A DNA stretch of 64,000 bases from Chionis minor (GCA_013398295.1 VZSF01001209.1:186001-250000); one strand, 5' to 3'; counted from the stretch's first letter, positions 1 to 12,929 are shown. Numbers and translations: made by a program. Notes: generated from the letters alone by a model not told the origin.

Positions 1-1184
1 ATAGACACAAATCAAAAAATAAACAAGGCAGTGCATTTTTCAAAACAAAACCAATTTAATGATCTCCTTTCTTAGTCAAGCACAGATAACCTTCACTAAA
101 TTAGATCTCAAACATTGTAATAATCATACAGCACGGACATGCGGTTAGTTTTTAATAGTGTGCCCCTATTTATCTTTGTTTGTTCTTAACAAACATGCTG
201 CCTTGCAGGCACAAGTTAGTATATCTCAATATGTCACAGCAGAAAACATCACCTGGGCAAGTGTCATCCTGTAACTACGGGACATATCCTGCCCCTGGCC
301 ACCCGGCTGTGAGGAACGCCTGCCTTCTGGGCAGCTGCTCTGTGCTGATCCCAGCTGTCTACAGGCTCACAGCACAGATAATCGTGAAGGTGGCTTGGAA
401 GGTCTGAGATGTGTGACATCTGTGGGAAAGGAGGCAGGGCCAGGATTCAAAACACTGGCTCTGATGAGGCTTTATGGCTTTTCCAACATCTTGGTAGGGA
501 GTACTTTGAAATCGTGGAAGGTACTCTCTTTGCTGTTCCTAAAGGACAAGGTTCTGTCATCTTTTTGACTGCACACTGAGACAGGTGTCTGATTTTAAGT
601 TCATGAATTATTCCATTGGCCACAGTTAGACTCTTCATTTGATTAGACACTTGCCTTACCACCTTTCTCAGTCTGATCTCCTCTGACCAGTCTCTAAAGT
701 GGGGGCATTAAGTGGTGATTTTCCCCCAGTCATCTGCAGAAATCCTCATCACTCGGTTGTGGTATTTAGACTTGGCTCCAGGGGCTGGGTTTCCTTTAAA
801 GACTATTTCATTTTATGCTTCTGTAAGCCTTCAGTGTATTGCTGACTAAAACAAGACTGTCATGCATTCATAAATGGATAATATTATAACCAGTAAGTTC
901 CACACTAGGGAAGGATGGAGAAGGACACAAAACCCAGCATTACCAACTTTTGGGGTTTTATATCCACTTTCATAAAAAGTGATGATTGCTTTCCTGATAG
1001 GGAAAGCTGCTTTTATCAAGAGGTTACATGAGAACCTTAGCTGTCATCAAAAATAGAAATAAATTTTAAAAAGTGCTATCTCTGGCCCTTCTGTTTTCAT
1101 AGGAGTGCAGCAGCTGTTCAGAAGATGCAGCATGGTCTTCTGTATCTCTGGCCCTGTGCATGGAAGGAAAAGTCCCTGTGATCC
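1..1184. other. Single-copy non-coding DNA
   Basis: I recognise no gene or repeat here. A short GC-richer patch around 260-400 gives a 75-codon frame without any recognisable domain. The rest is AT-rich with many stops in all frames. Confidence 0.6.
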
Positions 1185-1466
1185 TTTTCAGTGGTGCCCA
1201 GCAACAACACAAGGGACTATGGGCACAAACTGGAGCACAATAAATTCCATCTGAACACGAGGAGGAACTTCTTTCCTTTGAGGGTGGCAGAGCACTGGAA
1301 CAGGCTGCCCAGAGAGGTGGTGGAGTTTCCTTCTCTGGAGATATTCAAAACCTGCCTGGACACCATGCTGTGCAACCTGCTGTAGGTGGACCTGCTCTGG
1401 CAGGGGGGTTGGACTATATGATCTCTGAAGGTCCCTTCCAACCCCCAACATTCTGTGATTCTGTGT
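1185..1466 (+). mobile_element. CR1 LINE, 5'-truncated 3' end
   Basis: This is the last ~280 bp of a CR1 non-LTR retrotransposon, the dominant LINE of birds. It starts abruptly in the 3' part of the pol frame. The 64-codon frame at 1191-1385 contains the characteristic C-terminal residues [19 protein letters not shown] and LEIFKTCLD. After the stop come the short CR1 3' UTR (GGTTGGACTATATGAT...GGTCCCTTCCAACC) and the terminal 8-bp repeat ATTCTGTG in about two copies. There is no poly(A) tail, as expected for CR1. Severe 5' truncation is normal for this family. It closely resembles the copy at 61521-61954, so both probably belong to one subfamily. Confidence 0.95.
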
Positions 1467-1793
1467 GCTTCAGTGTAGTGGAGTTGCAGTTTTGACAGTC
1501 CTTGCTCAAGGAAGGTCCTCACCTACATTTAGTGAGGTAGAAGCCTATTAGAAACCGATCCTATATCTGAATATGTGTCTAAGTCACTTATGAACATTTC
1601 AAAGTGAATGTATTACAGGAATTTTATTTTAAGTTCCCAAGGAAGATAAAATACTTGTACTTAAAAGAGGAAAAAGTCTTAAAGGGTGTATGTCCATGCT
1701 GTACATCTAAATGTGTTTATCTGGTTAACCGTGTGGGAAGGTAGAAAAAAGTTTGGGGAAAAAGAAAAGGAAATAATTGTAATTGGAATAACT
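1467..1793. other. Single-copy AT-rich spacer
   Basis: I see nothing recognisable. The last five bases (TAACT, 1789-1793) are the left target-site duplication of the adjoining LTR. Confidence 0.6.
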
Positions 1794-2501
1794 TGTCCTG
1801 GTTTGAGGTAAAACAGGACTCATTTTCTTCAGTAACTTTACTTTTTAGCTAGGCCTCTTCTAACTGATGAAATTAACATGTTGTGCAGAAAAAATGTTTG
1901 CTCTCAGAGTGATGAGATCCATGTTTATAGCTGATGCCAAGGAATGGTGTGCAGAGAGGCTCCAGCTTGTGCTTAATGCTATCACAACCAAGGTCAGCTA
2001 ACTCTGTTATTTGCCCCGTTGGAGAGTCAGAAGCAGAAAAGCATAGCGGGGTGACACCTGCGGGGAGGAGTGGACAGGACAGGTGACCTAAAAATGACCA
2101 ACAGTGTACACCATCCCATCTGCCTCATGGTCAGTATAAAAGCTGAGGGATCAAAGGGTAAGGCCTCTTTCTTCAATGGCCAGTGTCCAAGGAGGATTCT
2201 GTCTTTGATCCCAATCCTGAATGCAGATACGGAATCCAGTTCCTGTCCATTGCTGAGTCCAGTCTGGGACTTCCCCAGTGCCTGCTGGCGTTTGTCATCC
2301 CGAAGGCTTACTATGGTTTTGTATATGTTTCATTATTTTCTCTTTATTATTTTATTATTAATATTTCATTAAAGCAGTTTAGTTCCCTCTAAAATCTTAA
2401 GTCTCTTTTTCTCTCTGTCCTGCCTCCCTTTCAAGTGGAGCAGGAGAGTGATAGCATCTGTCGCTCTGCCTGCTTGGGCCAATCCGGCCCAAACTACAAC
2501 A
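1794..2501 (+). mobile_element. Solo LTR of an avian endogenous retrovirus, 5-bp TSD
   Basis: A complete 708-bp LTR begins TGTCCTGGTTTGAGG and ends CTACAACA, giving the canonical TG...CA ends. It is flanked by a perfect direct repeat TAACT (1789-1793 and 2502-2506), the footprint of integrase. A 5-bp duplication is typical of ERVL-type integration, but the class cannot be settled by eye; a 6-bp reading (ATAACT) is possible only if the terminal A is shared. There is a TATA box at 2135-2142 and an ATTAAA at 2368-2373 that may be a polyadenylation signal. No internal retroviral region follows, so this is a solo LTR left by LTR-LTR recombination. It belongs to the same family as 51365-52198 but lacks a ~126-bp segment found there. 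Confidence 0.9.
2135..2142 (+). promoter_or_regulatory. LTR core promoter TATA box
   Basis: TATAAAAG lies at the U3/R position of the solo LTR. The same TATAAAAGCTGAGGGATCA context is present, inverted, in the LTR at 51365-52198. Activity in the host is unknown. Confidence 0.65.
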
Positions 2502-5500
2502 TAACTGTAATTGTAATAATTGTAATCTTGATTTGTCTTTCTCAAGGGCAAATATAAGACTTGCAAATATAATTAAAGCTCCTTTTGAAAAAAAAAGCAG
2601 TAGAAACATGAATAAGCTGGCAGAAGGAGACTTCACCAGTTTTGGAAGGGGTGACATGACACACAATGTGGAAGTGATCAACTTTGCACATAGAGTGCAT
2701 AGAAAATCAAAGAAATCAGTTAATCCAATCTGAAAAAGGCAGCAAAAAATAAAGGTTTAATGTTTTGGATCCATTTCTTTCTGCTTTACCGCTTGCAAGA
2801 AACATGGCTAACTTTAGTAAGTGGGCAGAAGGCCAAATACTACCTCTTTTGTTAACAGACATAATCATGTCTCTGTTTCTTAAATTTAGGTATAGGCTTT
2901 TTTAAGGATAAATCTTAGTATTTTAAAGATCATGATCTGAAATGTACATTAGTGTGGCACTCTTATTATGGCTAATTCATGTGAAAAAATAGAATTATAG
3001 AAAAAATGTGAGGAGATCCTGTACACTTATTATTTTAAATTTCATTAAGGGTCTAAACCTCATATACAGAGAGATATCCAGTTCTCTTGGTTTGTATGAA
3101 CTCCCACATTTGTTGAATTTAGTTTCATTTAAAGAGTTAAACCAGAATGGAACCAATTTAACAATGTAGAGAATCATGCCCTGACTTTTGAAAGATCAGT
3201 GTAAATAGGAATAACCCTTCTTCTCTTTTCTTCCCTTAACCCAGCACTTTTCATTCTTTAACAAGACAGAGAACATGTGTAGGTCCTACTTGTAGGATTT
3301 GCTAATCTTTCTCGGTCCTTCAGGGCGCTCAAGATGAACTAAATCTAATCTAATCAAACAAATTCTTACTGAGTTTAACAAATAACTAGGAGATACTGAA
3401 GCCAGAATAATGGATGCAACAAATACGTGGACTCAAGATATAACAGTAAGACAATTACAGGAAAGAAAAATAGGTCAGAAAAAATAAGGCAGAAAATGCT
3501 GTGTTTTTAATGCTGTATTTATTAGCTGTCTGGGTCAGCTACTTTATCTCTTTCTAATCATCTGTGTAAATAAGACTTGCAATGTCATATTCTTTCATTC
3601 CTGCACTACACTGACAATTTTCATTGCTTAATGAGATCAAATGTTTCTAGGTTCTACATATGTATACTCATTCTCTTCAACCCTTTGGGGCATCTTCTTT
3701 CCTATGATGAAAAAAAAAATCCTTAAAGAATAATAAACAGTTTGTAGTGAATTCGGGAAATAAGTAGGACATACATGCAATGCTTTAAGTTTTCAGTTAT
3801 AATAAAATGATACTCAAAACCCACAACATAAATCCCTGCTTGAGGTACAGTGTAGCATGAATCAGTGCACTGGTCATTTCCTCTGGATTCTACAGTGTTG
3901 GCTATTGTTGGGTACAGAATATTTGATTTAATAAACATATATGGATTAACATGGTGATAAATTATGTGTTACCTTAAACACAAGTAATCTTTTTAGATAG
4001 TCCCATTGTTTATATTGATAAATGCTTATAGTGATGACTTTTCAAATGGATAATATGGTGCTTAATATATCAGTACTCTTTCCCCTCTGGCTTTTTTCCA
4101 CAGTCATGCAAAGCAGTTTACACATAACTTCCTTATATGTGATTCTCTTGCCCTTCTAAAAGTAGTGATCCCACAGAGAGAACAGCTCTTCTGAATCCCA
4201 ATCCAAAGAACTACTAAGACCATAAAATGTCAACCTAAACCAAGAATCTTTTCAAGGCTCTAGGATAATGTCCCCAGAATAAGCTTAATGTCAAGCCAAC
4301 ACATTATTTGTTTGGGGTGGAAAAGAAACATAAGGGAAAAACTGAGACCCAAAGGAAGACTAAAATAACAGAGAAGCAAGTAAAAAATCCAGGAGTAGCA
4401 AGACTGGGACCATTCAGATTTGAACATTACTTTGTGGATTGGCATAATTCTTAGGAGAAAGGAGGTTTGAGCAAATTTGCAAAGAACCCAGTGTCCACAA
4501 GATATGAATATCAGAATCATGGGGATGCTGATATTGGGAGCTGAGTAAGGAGTGAACACTGCTTATTTTGGTCTTAGTCTAGTAAATAAATTTTCTTATG
4601 AATCACAGAAATCATGAATAATAGATTCACCTTTTCACTTCTAAATGCTAATTCCTGGAAAGTCTCTGCAACACTATTAAATGCATGTGGGGCATTTTTG
4701 CCAAGAAGAAATACTTCCTACCCTTGTGTTACCCACTGTAAGCTCCATACTGTTACATTTTTAGGTTTTTTAAACACTGTCATCAAAGGCTGACTGGATA
4801 ATTTGAAATCTATGTAGAACATGAATGCCTTTTTGCTGTCCTTAGCCTACCTTTTTAATTTTTCTTTTCAATCATTTTTTATTCACATTGATCAGTTAAA
4901 TACTTGAAAAAGGAATGATTTGTCTCTGATGATCCTGATTAAGTTAATGCATATTTCATTATCACATTTTATACCTACCTTTTAAAGTGGTTTTACCCAC
5001 TCACATGCCTAATGATTTCAACTCCTAGATCTTGACCTAACTCCTTACTCTGGGTTTGCCTCCCTCTGCTTGGTTTAACAAGGTGACTTGGAGTTCTGAC
5101 ATCTCCTCATTAGATTGCTGCCAATTTCAGCTTTACATGGCTATGTGTGATCTACTGTCCTGTCCTGTCACTGCTTTCACCCCTCCTCTTTTTCTTCTGT
5201 CACTGTCAACTCCATCATCACACTCCTGATCACTCAGCTCCATAAATAACCCATTCATTCCCCTTAACCCTTCCTTCTCTGTGGATTTGTACAGGTGCAC
5301 TACTTCCAAGTCCTCTGTCTTCCTCATTCATAGCATTTCTAGAATGTGGACCCCATTATTTCTACCTTTAGGAATTTGAAAGCTGAGCATCTAAGCCTGA
5401 CCTAGTCGCTCTAAGATCTTTTTATAATTACTGACAGAAAAAGGCACATGCAGAAATTGATTCCCCTCATCTATCTTAAACATCTATTTTAGATTGAGAG

Positions 5501-6019
5501 GAGTTAACCTCAGATAGTATCTATTACTCTCCATATATTTACAGAGAGTATTAGGTGATCTGTTCAGACTTGGAAATCTCAGATGTCAATATTTAGAGCA
5601 TATAACTGCTAATACTGTTGAGTTTATTGCTCAGTAAATTGTTGGCCAACTTTTTCTACTACTATGCTAAGTCAGAAATTACCTCGCTAGAAGTAATGGT
5701 AAATATATTTGTGCTAAGTTAGGGATACAGTTACTATCGCGTTTCAGCACAATAGTCCCCTTTCTGTAACCATGGGATGATCTTTCTTGCTGTTAGATTT
5801 TTTTCTACAATGCACCCTCTGATTTTGCCTCCTTGATAGTAATTGAGACAGAGTTATGTGTTGCCATGGCTGTGGGTGACAACCTGAGTTCAGGTAGGTG
5901 GAAGTCATAGCCAGCCAATAGTATCTTTCATCCCCTGGGCTTAACTCTGAACCTTTGATGTCTGGGCAGCTATGTTTTGTCAGAGCAGACTCTATACGGT
6001 TGCCGTCAGCAATGAGCAT
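2502..6019. other. Single-copy AT-rich DNA
   Basis: About 3.5 kb without a recognisable gene or repeat. All frames are short. A pyrimidine-rich patch at about 5040-5330 reads as a 64-codon minus-strand frame with no domain that I know. Positions 2502-2506 are the right TSD of the upstream LTR. Confidence 0.55.
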
Positions 6020-6264
6020 GAATCAAAACATGTGAAATTCTTTCTGAACACAAGAACACACTTTTTTTACTATGACAGTGCTCAAGCACTGGCACTTGTT
6101 GCTGAGAGAGGTGGTATAGTCACCATCTTTGGAGATGTTCAAAACCTATTAGACATGGTCCTGGGCAGCCTGCTCTAGCTGACCCTTCTTTGAATGTGGT
6201 AAGGGTTGGACTAGACCTGCAGAGGTCCCTGCCAACCTCAACCCTTCCATTATTCTGCAAAATC
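6020..6264 (+). mobile_element. Old CR1 LINE 3' fragment
   Basis: This is a diverged CR1 3' end. It can be recognised by the order of motifs: TTCTTTCTGAACACAAGAAC, CAAGCACTGGCACTTGTTGC, GAGATGTTCAAAACCTATTA, CTGGGCAGCCTGCTCTAG, GGTTGGACTAGACCTGCAGA and GGTCCCTGCCAACCTCAACC. The terminal 8-bp repeats are degenerate (CCATTATTCTGCAA). Substitutions and small indels break the pol frame, so this insertion is clearly older than the copies at 1185 and 61521. Both ends are approximate. Confidence 0.85.
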
Positions 6265-9200
6265 ACAATAGGATTTATTAACATAAAGTGTAGTAAGTGT
6301 AATATCTCATTTGCCATGGGAGAATAGGTCATAAAGTTATCATATACCACTACTACTTGGACATTCAATTTTTGTTACAATTCAGATAACTACAAAAAGC
6401 CTGAAGCAGTTGTGTTAGAGCATGTGTCACAGATAACAGGAAGGTTGTGCAATACTGCTTAGAATACTTTCATTATTTTAATTCTTTGATACTTAACATA
6501 TTAACAGTGTTACTGATCCACATACTATTTTGAATTGGGGCTCATATCTATTCTGCCCTCACAAGAGAAATGGACATATGCGATTTATAGTTTTTATTAA
6601 TGGTGTAGAAATAGATCTATTTCTTTAAGGAGTGCATGTCTTACTCAAAGCATGTCTTCCTCCCCTCCTCCGTGGGGAGGAATAGGCAGTAATCTGGACA
6701 AAATTCTCTTGACTTTGTTTCTAGTAAAGCAGAATTTTTATTGAGGGTGCTTATTATTTATAAGATTAGAACATCAAAGTTGGCATCATAGTGTATGCAA
6801 GTGCATGACTGGTGCTGTTGACAAACACCTACCTCAGCTGTGGCACAGGAGTTTTTTACTGGCATACTGATGGGTATGTAAACTCCTCGCATCATACCTA
6901 AGGACTGAGTTTTGATCATACTCTTTAATTTATTATTCCTCCTCTCCCCTTTTTTTTTTTGTAATACAGATATAGCTAATGAATAATGAACGAAGGATTG
7001 TCCTTTCTGGACTAACCCACAGACACTGTTGCTAAATCATTCAAATGTCTCATGACAGGCTTGATGGTTATGATTAATCATGAACAAAGAAGATACATGC
7101 TTAAGTACAAGGTCACTTTGAAATCAGATCTATACATACTGCTAGTCTGTAACTTAATGCTCCTGGCCTTATAACCCTCACCTTCTGTCTCTGCTCTCTG
7201 ACTACTTGCATCATTTCACAAATTAGATCCTGACTCCTTGACTGACTCTTCCCTTGTCCTTGGACAATGTCACTGTTTGGTGCTACTGAGTACTGTTATT
7301 CTGCAAATGAATAGAAATGAGAATATCGGATGTATATGGCCTATGACGTGCAGCTGAAGAGTTCAGATTCTGCCTGGGAGAGGGTTCGTGAGCTTTCTCT
7401 TTCTTTACGCTCTTTTGGCCTGGTCTATAAATCTTTATTCATGTCTGAAATGGCCTTACCTGTGCAAGAATGGGATTGTAGCACACAAAGTTATGAGTCA
7501 AGTGATTTAAGAGGATCTGTTGCTAATCAACAGTTTTATGTTATTCAAATGTGAAATGCAATTAAACTAAAGATGTACCTTTGAATCTTCAGTTCTCATT
7601 TTTTCTGAGGGTGGGTGGTGAGACCTAATAGAATTTCTCCTTCTCATCCATCAGATTGACCTCTTTGCTAATTAATGAGAATGTGAGAATATACAGAACT
7701 TGTGGCTAATGAGAATGTTTCATTTATTGGTGTATGTGAAAGCATTCACAGCATTAAAGCATCATTCCAGATGAACTTAGGTGAATGTTTAGCCGAACAG
7801 TTTCTCCTAAATGAACAAACCATAACAGTAACATTAAATCACATCCCCACTTCAGCACTCATGTGCAGCCTTATACCTCACCGCATTTTAAAAACTTTGT
7901 GTTGTGGCACTCTTGGACTTGATTGAAGACAGAACGTAGGTCAGGTTAAAGTACACAACCAAGGCAACTAAGTCAGGAGAATGCTGTCTTATTCTCTCTC
8001 TGTGGACAACAGACAGAGGCAGGCAATTTTAGAAGTCAGTCCAGACCTTAGGTGTACTAAATCACCTTCTGGGAAGGTCTGTTCTCATTATATAACAGAA
8101 ATCAAGGTTAGGAAGATGATGAAGGGCCTGCTTCAGCTTTATATTGATGCCACAAGAGCTGTGCAGCTAATAGGCCAGGGTATCTTTTCCTCCGCTCCTC
8201 TTAACACTCCAGCTGCTGTGTAGTTACAGATGTTAGGAACAGCTGTCCACTGTTCCTCAGCAAACAATGTTGACTTGCAAGGGGGCACATGCCACAGCTG
8301 TTCTAACTGAGATAATACATCCTAATGTGACAGTGGCTAGCCATGAATGAACAGCTCCCACAGCTGTTTATTCCTTCTCGTGATATTTTCCAATTCCTAG
8401 TGCAAACCTGCTTATTTTCAGTCAATTTATATAACAAGACAAACAAAAGACATAGTTCAAATTCTCACTCACAGCACTTTCTCAAGATCTTTAGTATTTT
8501 CAGTTCTCAGATCTTTCCTCTTGTTGGTTTGCCTTCTCCATATCTTCTACAGCTAGCTCCATTCTACATTAGCTATATTCACCATCTACTTCAAATCTGT
8601 AACCTAGACAGGCAGAATTCTGGCTATCACAAGGCTTTCCACTTAGGAAACTGTATTCATTGGGTTATATTCAGGAAGGGTTAAAAAGAAAAAAAAAACC
8701 CACAACAAAAAACAAACAAACAACCCCCCCCAAAAAAACAACAGAGCCCAATATGTAAGTTATATTGGCTGGGAGATATTTCTTATTTTTATTATTTTAT
8801 TTTTTTATTCCCTGAGAACAATGTGTATTTCAAAGTGCAGGAGGCGTTAGTAGGTATCCAGAAACATCTTCTTCTCTTCTCTTTTCAAATCTGTTCTTTT
8901 CTTTTTTGAAATGAGTCTAGGCTTTGAGTTAAAATTTTCAAAGAAATAATACTGATGGGCGAAAATATTAGTGCTCTAGCAGGTAAGAGCAGAGACAGTT
9001 GTACTTTTTGCTGCTATTTACTACAAAAGTCATCAGAGGTCAACCTTCATCATACATATACAAACAAATGGGGTCATTCAGTGTATTTTGGCACTGCTGG
9101 GTGCAGGTAAGTGCAAGAACCTTTGTTCGTGTTCTGAGCTGCAAGTCAAGAAGACCTTGAACTGTGGTCTTCTGGCTGAATCAGTAAATCTTGCCTCTCC

Positions 9201-9400
9201 AAAGGACTTATTATAACAAAATTATATGGCTTCCAAAGTGAAGCTGAGGCTATGTGAGTTCCACATGGTCAGCAACTGGCTGAGGAATGTCCTTAGGTAC
9301 CACTAGTTATTGCTATATGCTGAGGTTTTGATACTATATACAGTAGTCCTGTATGCCTCATATGGTAGTACAATTTATCAGAGAGCTACAGAAGACAGAT
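6265..9400. other. Single-copy AT-rich DNA with an A/C low-complexity run
   Basis: There is no recognisable gene. An A-rich and C-run segment lies at about 8681-8750 (repeated CAAA units and a run of eight C). The 80-codon frame at 7981-8223 and the 113-codon frame at 8343-8684 show no domain, and I read both as chance. Confidence 0.5.
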
Positions 9401-9470
<70 letters not shown>

Positions 9471-9651
9471 GAAGGAAGGAGGGAAGGAAGGAGAGAAGGA
9501 AGGAGGGAAGGAAGGAGAGAAGGAAGGAGAGAAGGAAGGAGGGAAAGAAAAGAAAAGAAAAGAAAAGAAAAGAAAAGAAAAGAAAAGAAAAGAAAAGAAA
9601 AGAAAAGAAAAGAAAAGAAAAGAAAAGAAAAGAAAAGAAAAGAAAAGAGAG
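9401..9651 (+). repeat. 251-bp pure polypurine microsatellite compound
   Basis: From 9401 to 9651 the plus strand has no pyrimidine at all. It has three blocks: a tetranucleotide AAAG array (9401-9470, about 17 units); a 12-bp higher-order array GAAGGAAGGAGR (9471-9542, six units, R alternating A or G); and a pentanucleotide AAAAG array (about 9543-9649, about 21 units). The frames through it (Lys/Glu/Arg on plus, Ser/Phe/Leu on minus) are artefacts of the repeat. Length is probably unstable between individuals, and sequencing may have misjudged the copy number. Confidence 0.98.
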
Positions 9652-11257
9652 CCATTTAGAGGAATATTAGTACAGATTATTTAAAAGTTATGTGTATGAG
9701 AGGACATACATGTTTCAATCATATAAAACATCAATATTTATTTTAGAAATATTATATATATATATTAGAAATTACTCCATGAAAAACTATCCCATAAACT
9801 ACTGTAAAGTTTTGACACTTACCCCTGAAACAGCTGCTGCTAGAGGCTATTGGAGATGATCTACTGGTTTAAATAAGCTGTCAGTCTGGTCTTTTCCCAA
9901 GGTGTTTAAGAACATCTACCTAAGAACAGCTACTTTATTTAATTTTCAACTGTTGTGACAGAAATTACAAATAAAGTAAAACAAGACCGTAGTTCCCAGA
10001 GAACCTTTTAACATTGCCAGCTTTCTCCTTGACAGTCAAACCTGAGTGGGAAAAGCCCCCGTCAGCTAGCAAGTGCTCACAGAAGGATGTGGGTGCAAAA
10101 AGCAGCATGTGGTGCTTATAATCCTTTCAGTTAATTTGAGGAAATGCAAACTGTTGAAGTTTCATAACAAGCTGCATCAACTTGGCATTTTTCCCCTCTT
10201 TCAATCATGCCCGAGTAAGGAAAAAAGTTGCAAAAAAATATAAAAGAAAGTAAAACATGCTAAATGATGAGATTTAGTAAGATGGGGCACACAGTTGTTT
10301 ACGATGCTGTTGCCACATAATTTCCAAAGTACAGCATAAATAATACGTTTTTATTAGAGTTAGACATAAATAATCTATTGCTTGTGTACACTTAAGTGGC
10401 AGTTCATGTTTTAATTTTGGCTATGTGCAGTTAGTATCTTGGCCAACACACTTGTCAGGAAAAAACCACCAAACTTTATCTTACATGTTCCTATAAATAG
10501 AGTGTGGCTTTCCTTGAAAAGAGAGAAGTGAATGCTTCAAGGAAGAGAGAGAAAAGTTTAAAATAATGGATACCAACAAATGCTTCTACCAAAAAGTACT
10601 GCCACAGTGAAGGCAGGCATCAGATGTTTCTTGTCTCATTCGTCTTTCTGTGTGGCACAACACTTAAATCTGCTCCACAACCTTTTCTATTCTCATTACC
10701 TTCAAAGGAGTGCAGAAAGTATATTAAAAAAGTAGCACATACTGCCATGGATCTTGACCTACTAAATGTTGAAAAGTTAGGGTGTACTTCAAGAGTGGCC
10801 CAGCAAAGGTGACAGAATCCTAAACGTTCTTGACTTCTGACTTCCCCTGGCCTTAGGAATTAGGTGTTTAAACGCATAATTAGATTCAAACTGAGTTCAG
10901 GTTATAACACCTAGGGTCAACGTACACTGGTTCTAGACAGTAAACAATCCCAGATGTGAAGTTCAAATTTATTACAGTTAATTGTAAATGATTTAGGAGA
11001 AGTACCTAAGTTAGAACAGTTTTCTTCATTGTGTATCACCACATACCACCATGGAATGACTGAGGTCTTGGATAACTGCAGATCTCCAAAAACTATGCAT
11101 GCAACCTGCACACTTACACTAACTTAAACATCTGATCTGAAAGTCGAAAACTGAGTAGTTTTAATGTCCTCCATTGCCATTGGAAAAATTGTTTTTCATT
11201 AAAATTTACATCCAAAACAGAAATACAGAAAATCTAGGTTGAATGAGGTAAAGTCTC
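9652..11257. other. Single-copy AT-rich DNA
   Basis: No gene is recognisable. It holds a short (AT)n run at 9751-9767 and an exact MEF2-type site at 10491-10500. Confidence 0.55.
10491..10500. promoter_or_regulatory. MEF2-consensus A/T site (may be chance)
   Basis: CTATAAATAG fits the MEF2 consensus YTAWWWWTAR exactly and also contains a TATA-like core. A match of this length is expected by chance in AT-rich DNA, and nothing nearby supports function. Confidence 0.2.
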
Positions 11258-11981
11258 TGTGCTCAAAGAACGATTAAGACTGGCCTTGCTATCTCTTTGG
11301 CAGGCCGGAGCAGTGGAGACTCACCTGGCCAGCACAGGATGCAGATAAGGAGGGGGCCCTCTGTAGGCAGGACAACCCTGCTTTCCATCAGTGAAGACAA
11401 GATAACAGGAACTTGTGTAGTTCTTTGTTCTTTGAAAGGCTAGTGTGCCCGGTGACCGACCTGTGCCTTATTATCTGTGAAATGCATATTAAAGTTGGGA
11501 CCCCTGTATATGCTAATGAAAATTATAGAGATCATGCTAAATGTATATGACTATAGCACTCGTCTCTCCACCCAAATCATATCATATGTCACCTCGGGGA
11601 GGGAAACCTCGTAATTTTGGGAATAAAAAGATGGAGAAAATGACTGTTAAATTGGGAGAGAAGAATCTGAATGCCTGATGGACCAATCAACAGGCTGCGT
11701 TCTCTTCCTTCACCCCAGGCAGAGACGCCGGCTTCGGTAAGGGATGCACCTTTCACCCTCCGGTGAACGTTACCTCTGGGTTATATATTTTTTTTTTTTG
11801 CTAACAATAATACCCTTAAGTAGTAGCTCTATTGTAGTCAGTGAATTTGTCAATGGCGATCTCGAATCTGTTCTGTCACTCTCAATAAATAACTAAATTA
11901 AATTTTTGTGAATCTGACTCAGGGAAAGTCCATTGCTGGGACTCTGATAGAGAAATCAGTGAAAGTCCTGGGACTCTGACA
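11258..11981 (+). mobile_element. Probable endogenous retrovirus LTR, second family
   Basis: This ~720-bp block differs in composition from its flanks and has the architecture of an LTR: a possible TG start near 11258 and a CTGACA end at 11981. It has a TATA-like GGAATAAAAAG near 11618-11628, then a GC-richer stretch, and an AATAAATAA polyadenylation-type signal near 11884-11892. Near its 3' end the string GGGACTCTGA occurs twice in a ~40-bp imperfect tandem repeat. I found no target-site duplication, so the boundaries are provisional. There is no gag, pol or env sequence beside it. It could be a solo LTR or another interspersed repeat. Confidence 0.6.
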
Positions 11982-12929
11982 GGCAAATATCAAAACTACA
12001 TTCCTTTTTATTGTGACATTCCTAACTATCCACATACTTTTTTTTCAGTGCCTTCTTTATCGTGCTGATAACATATTACTAAAATTTGGTAAAAAGATTG
12101 AAAACTCTAAAAAGTCAGGTGAAAAACCATTGCACTATTTCCTTAAAAAAATCTATATTGCTTGCTAATAAAAGGAATAATTTATCTTTTGAATGATTTA
12201 AATAAATAATAAAATTCTCCCTCTTATGTTCAACTAGTTACTAAGCTTGAAGGTGCTGTTGGGCCATTGTTAATTCAGTAGCTTTTAAAATCTTACACGG
12301 AAAGAAAATGAAAACCACATGTAATTATTCCAAATGTTCCTATTAATTACAGTACACCTGTGAAGTTTGTAGACAGAGCTGCAAGATTTTTGCTGTTTTG
12401 CATTGGTCATGGTCAATTTGAATTTTGCTTTGACTTTTCATCTCACAAATCTCTTAAAAAGTAGGAAGCAACTGCTGGAATTCAGTAGTACACAAGACTG
12501 GAGTATGTAGGCCAGTCAAGTACAAGCACCTGTCCCAGAGAATAACCTTCAGCAATATTTCAGGTGCCCTCTAGTCATATTGCATGCTCCCATTCATCAT
12601 GAACAACTCAAATCTAGTGGCAGGTCATGGGTAAATAACTTGTGGACATGATTGTCAATATGGTCCATCTCAGAAAAGTAATGACATATGATTCATGTTA
12701 AGAGAGAGACTCATTAGATCATGTACTCCCAACTGGGACTTTATTTTTCAACCGTTGGTTTGTTTTCACTAAGAATATCGACCTTTCAAAGCATCCTTGG
12801 TGCTCGATGATAAAATGAGTATGAGAAGACATACCAGCCAAGTTTTTTATGTTAGTCCTTATTCCATATATTTTGCATATTTAAGAATGTGATTTCAAGA
12901 TTGCTGATAACCCACCAATTTACAACTAA
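11982..12929. other. Single-copy AT-rich DNA
   Basis: I recognise nothing here; all frames are short. Confidence 0.55.

Noticed and set aside
9353..9670. Lys/Glu/Arg-rich frame and the opposite Leu/Ser/Phe-rich frame
   Set aside because: Both are translations of the purine microsatellite.
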